Source: Lachnospiraceae bacterium | GTDB lineage: Bacteria > Bacillota > Clostridia > Lachnospirales > Lachnospiraceae | Direction of reading: 5' to 3' | Length of the DNA: 7,505 nucleotides | Assembly: GCA_017964055.1 (NCBI GenBank) | Contig: JAGCSS010000104.1 | Location: 1 to 7,505 of the forward strand | Shown here: one piece after another, positions 6,376-7,505 of the stretch | Layout: each line of letters starts with the position of its first letter | Numbering within the stretch: position 1 is the stretch's first letter | Notes under the pieces: model-generated | What the model was told of the DNA's origin: nothing | Databases searched by the model: none | The model's input: the letters and a program-made list of their open reading frames with translations, nothing else | Translations under genes and position numbers: made by a program

Positions 6376-6381
6376 AATGCG

Positions 6382-7505
6382 ATGAACAAGAATTCTTTTG
6401 CGGTAACCCCGCCCATGGGCTGGAACAGCTACGATTATTACGACACTACTGTAAACGAGGCTCAGGTAAAGGCCAATGCCGACTACATGGCGGCTCATCT
6501 GAAGGGCTGCGGCTGGGAGTACATCGTTATCGACATAGAATGGTACGCGCATGACGCGGGCTCGCAGCGCGACCGTTATCAGTACATACCTTTCTGGCCG
6601 GTCGAAATGGATGAGTATTCGCGCCTGCTGCCCGATCCGGTGAGATTTCCTTCGTCCGTCGGAGGCGCCGGATTCAAACCCCTGGCCGATTATGTCCATG
6701 ACAAAGGCCTGAAGTTCGGCATCCACATCATGCGGGGCATCCCGCGTGAGGCGGCGCACAAGCACACCGCGATACTCGGCTCGGATATGCGCGCGAACGA
6801 TGTTGCCGATCCCGCAAATACATGCTTCTGGAACCCCGATATGTACGGAGTACGCCCCGAGCTGTCCGGCTCACAGGCCTACTACGATTCGATCATGCAG
6901 CTGTACGCGGAGTGGGGTGTGGATTTCATCAAATGCGACGACATCTGTAGAATGGACCAGGCTTCCGCCAGGCAGGAGATCGTCATGCTCCATGACGCAA
7001 TAGAAAAATGCGGCCGTCCGATCGTGCTCTCCCTTTCTCCGGGACCCGCTCGCATCGAAGAGGCATGGCATTATGAAAAATACGCCAACATGTGGCGTAT
7101 CACCGATGATTTCTGGGATAAGTGGGACCTGCTCCTCAATATGTTCGAGCGCTGCGAGCTCTGGGAAAAGCATGTCGGCGAGGGATGCTGGCCCGACTGT
7201 GACATGCTGCCGCTCGGTAAGATCGGTGCCGCCTTCGGTCATGAGCACGATACAGGCCTTACCCGTCCGGAGCGCATTACGATGCTCACGCTCTGGAGCA
7301 TATTCCGCTCACCGATGATGCTCGGATGTGAACTGACAAAGTTGGACGACGATACTTTGTCTCTCATTACAAATGCGGATGTCATGCGCCTGCTGCCCTT
7401 CTCTGAAGGTGCGCATCAGGTGATGAGAAATTCAAAGCAGTGCATCTGGAAGACACACGACACCGAAGAAAATGCCTGCTACATCGCAATGTTCAATTTC
7501 GCGGA
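6382..7505 (+). CDS. GH27-family glycosidase (alpha-galactosidase-like), partial
   Basis: Retaining glycoside hydrolase of clan GH-D, expected to cleave terminal alpha-galactose or a similar sugar such as beta-L-arabinopyranose. The 374 visible codons have no signal peptide, so it is probably cytoplasmic and acts on imported oligosaccharides. The barrel starts with TPPMGWNSYD (9-18). Predicted nucleophile is Asp186 in VDFIKCDD and predicted acid/base Asp243 in WRITDDF, with Arg239 matching the conserved substrate-site Arg (compare human alpha-galactosidase A Asp170, Asp231 and Arg227). The usual substrate-binding DDCW is DIEW here (Asp51, Ile52, Glu53, Trp54), and the usual GIYSD-like strand is GIHIMRGIPR (113-122). 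The protein therefore belongs to a divergent branch. The last visible residues (CIWKTHD to MFNFA) look like the start of the C-terminal beta-sandwich. The gene is divergent from the AraC regulator. Family secure; substrate uncertain. Confidence 0.92.
   Translation, partial: MNKNSFAVTPPMGWNSYDYYDTTVNEAQVKANADYMAAHLKGCGWEYIVIDIEWYAHDAGSQRDRYQYIPFWPVEMDEYSRLLPDPVRFPSSVGGAGFKPLADYVHDKGLKFGIHIMRGIPREAAHKHTAILGSDMRANDVADPANTCFWNPDMYGVRPELSGSQAYYDSIMQLYAEWGVDFIKCDDICRMDQASARQEIVMLHDAIEKCGRPIVLSLSPGPARIEEAWHYEKYANMWRITDDFWDKWDLLLNMFERCELWEKHVGEGCWPDCDMLPLGKIGAAFGHEHDTGLTRPERITMLTLWSIFRSPMMLGCELTKLDDDTLSLITNADVMRLLPFSEGAHQVMRNSKQCIWKTHDTEENACYIAMFNFA

Noticed and set aside
6377..6379. Alternative ATG for the GH27 gene
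   Set aside because: It is followed by CGA TGA, so it stops after two codons. The ATG at 6382 opens the full reading frame.
6361..6765. Minus-strand frame opposite the start of the GH27 gene, and a similar one at 6871-7248
   Set aside because: They are shadows inside a gene with clear GH27 motifs, and neither shows a known domain. The first would also end inside the divergent promoter region.

Overview
The window looks like chromosome of a low-to-moderate-GC Gram-positive bacterium of the Clostridia, most like Lachnospiraceae or a related gut or rumen anaerobe. This is inferred from strong GGAG-type ribosome binding sites, a Firmicutes-style promoter, a class A penicillin-binding protein (PBP) with a Pro/Thr linker, a YhaO/YhaN-like nuclease pair and a cupin-AraC regulator beside a glycosidase. 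I could not run a database search, so the taxonomy is tentative.

Five protein genes fill almost the whole window, and no stretch over 300 bases lacks a gene. Four lie on the minus strand and read right to left as one probable operon: an AraC-family regulator (5443-6279), an SbcD/YhaO-like metallophosphoesterase (4375-5439), an SbcC/YhaN-like ATPase with a membrane hairpin (2543-4378), and a class A PBP (1-2486, C-terminus cut by the window edge). Spacing is 3 bp, then a 4-base GTGA overlap, then 56 bp with no convincing terminator. The fifth gene, on the plus strand (6382 to the window end), is a cytoplasmic GH27-family glycosidase, also cut by the edge.

The 102-bp gap 6280-6381 between the divergent regulator and glycosidase is a compact control region. 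It holds a strong minus-strand promoter (TTGTGA, 17 bp, TATAAT), overlapping weaker -10-like hexamers for the plus strand, a perfect 6-4-6 inverted repeat at 6315-6330, and a degenerate cre-like element at 6352-6365. The inverted repeat would lie at the -35 of the glycosidase promoter and just after the start point of the regulator promoter. That fits one site serving both activation of the enzyme and autorepression of the regulator (inference).

The most unusual points are: (1) the PBP carries a C-terminal run of 16-residue Ca2+-binding-type (thrombospondin type-3-like) repeats, broken by a Pro/Thr linker and continuing past the window edge; (2) the Rad50/SbcC-like ATPase has a two-helix membrane hairpin where a zinc hook would be; (3) a sugar-type regulator is translationally coupled to a DNA-break-processing pair and followed by a cell-wall synthase; (4) the GH27 enzyme keeps both catalytic Asp residues but lacks the canonical substrate-binding Asp-Asp pair, so it may not be a standard alpha-galactosidase.
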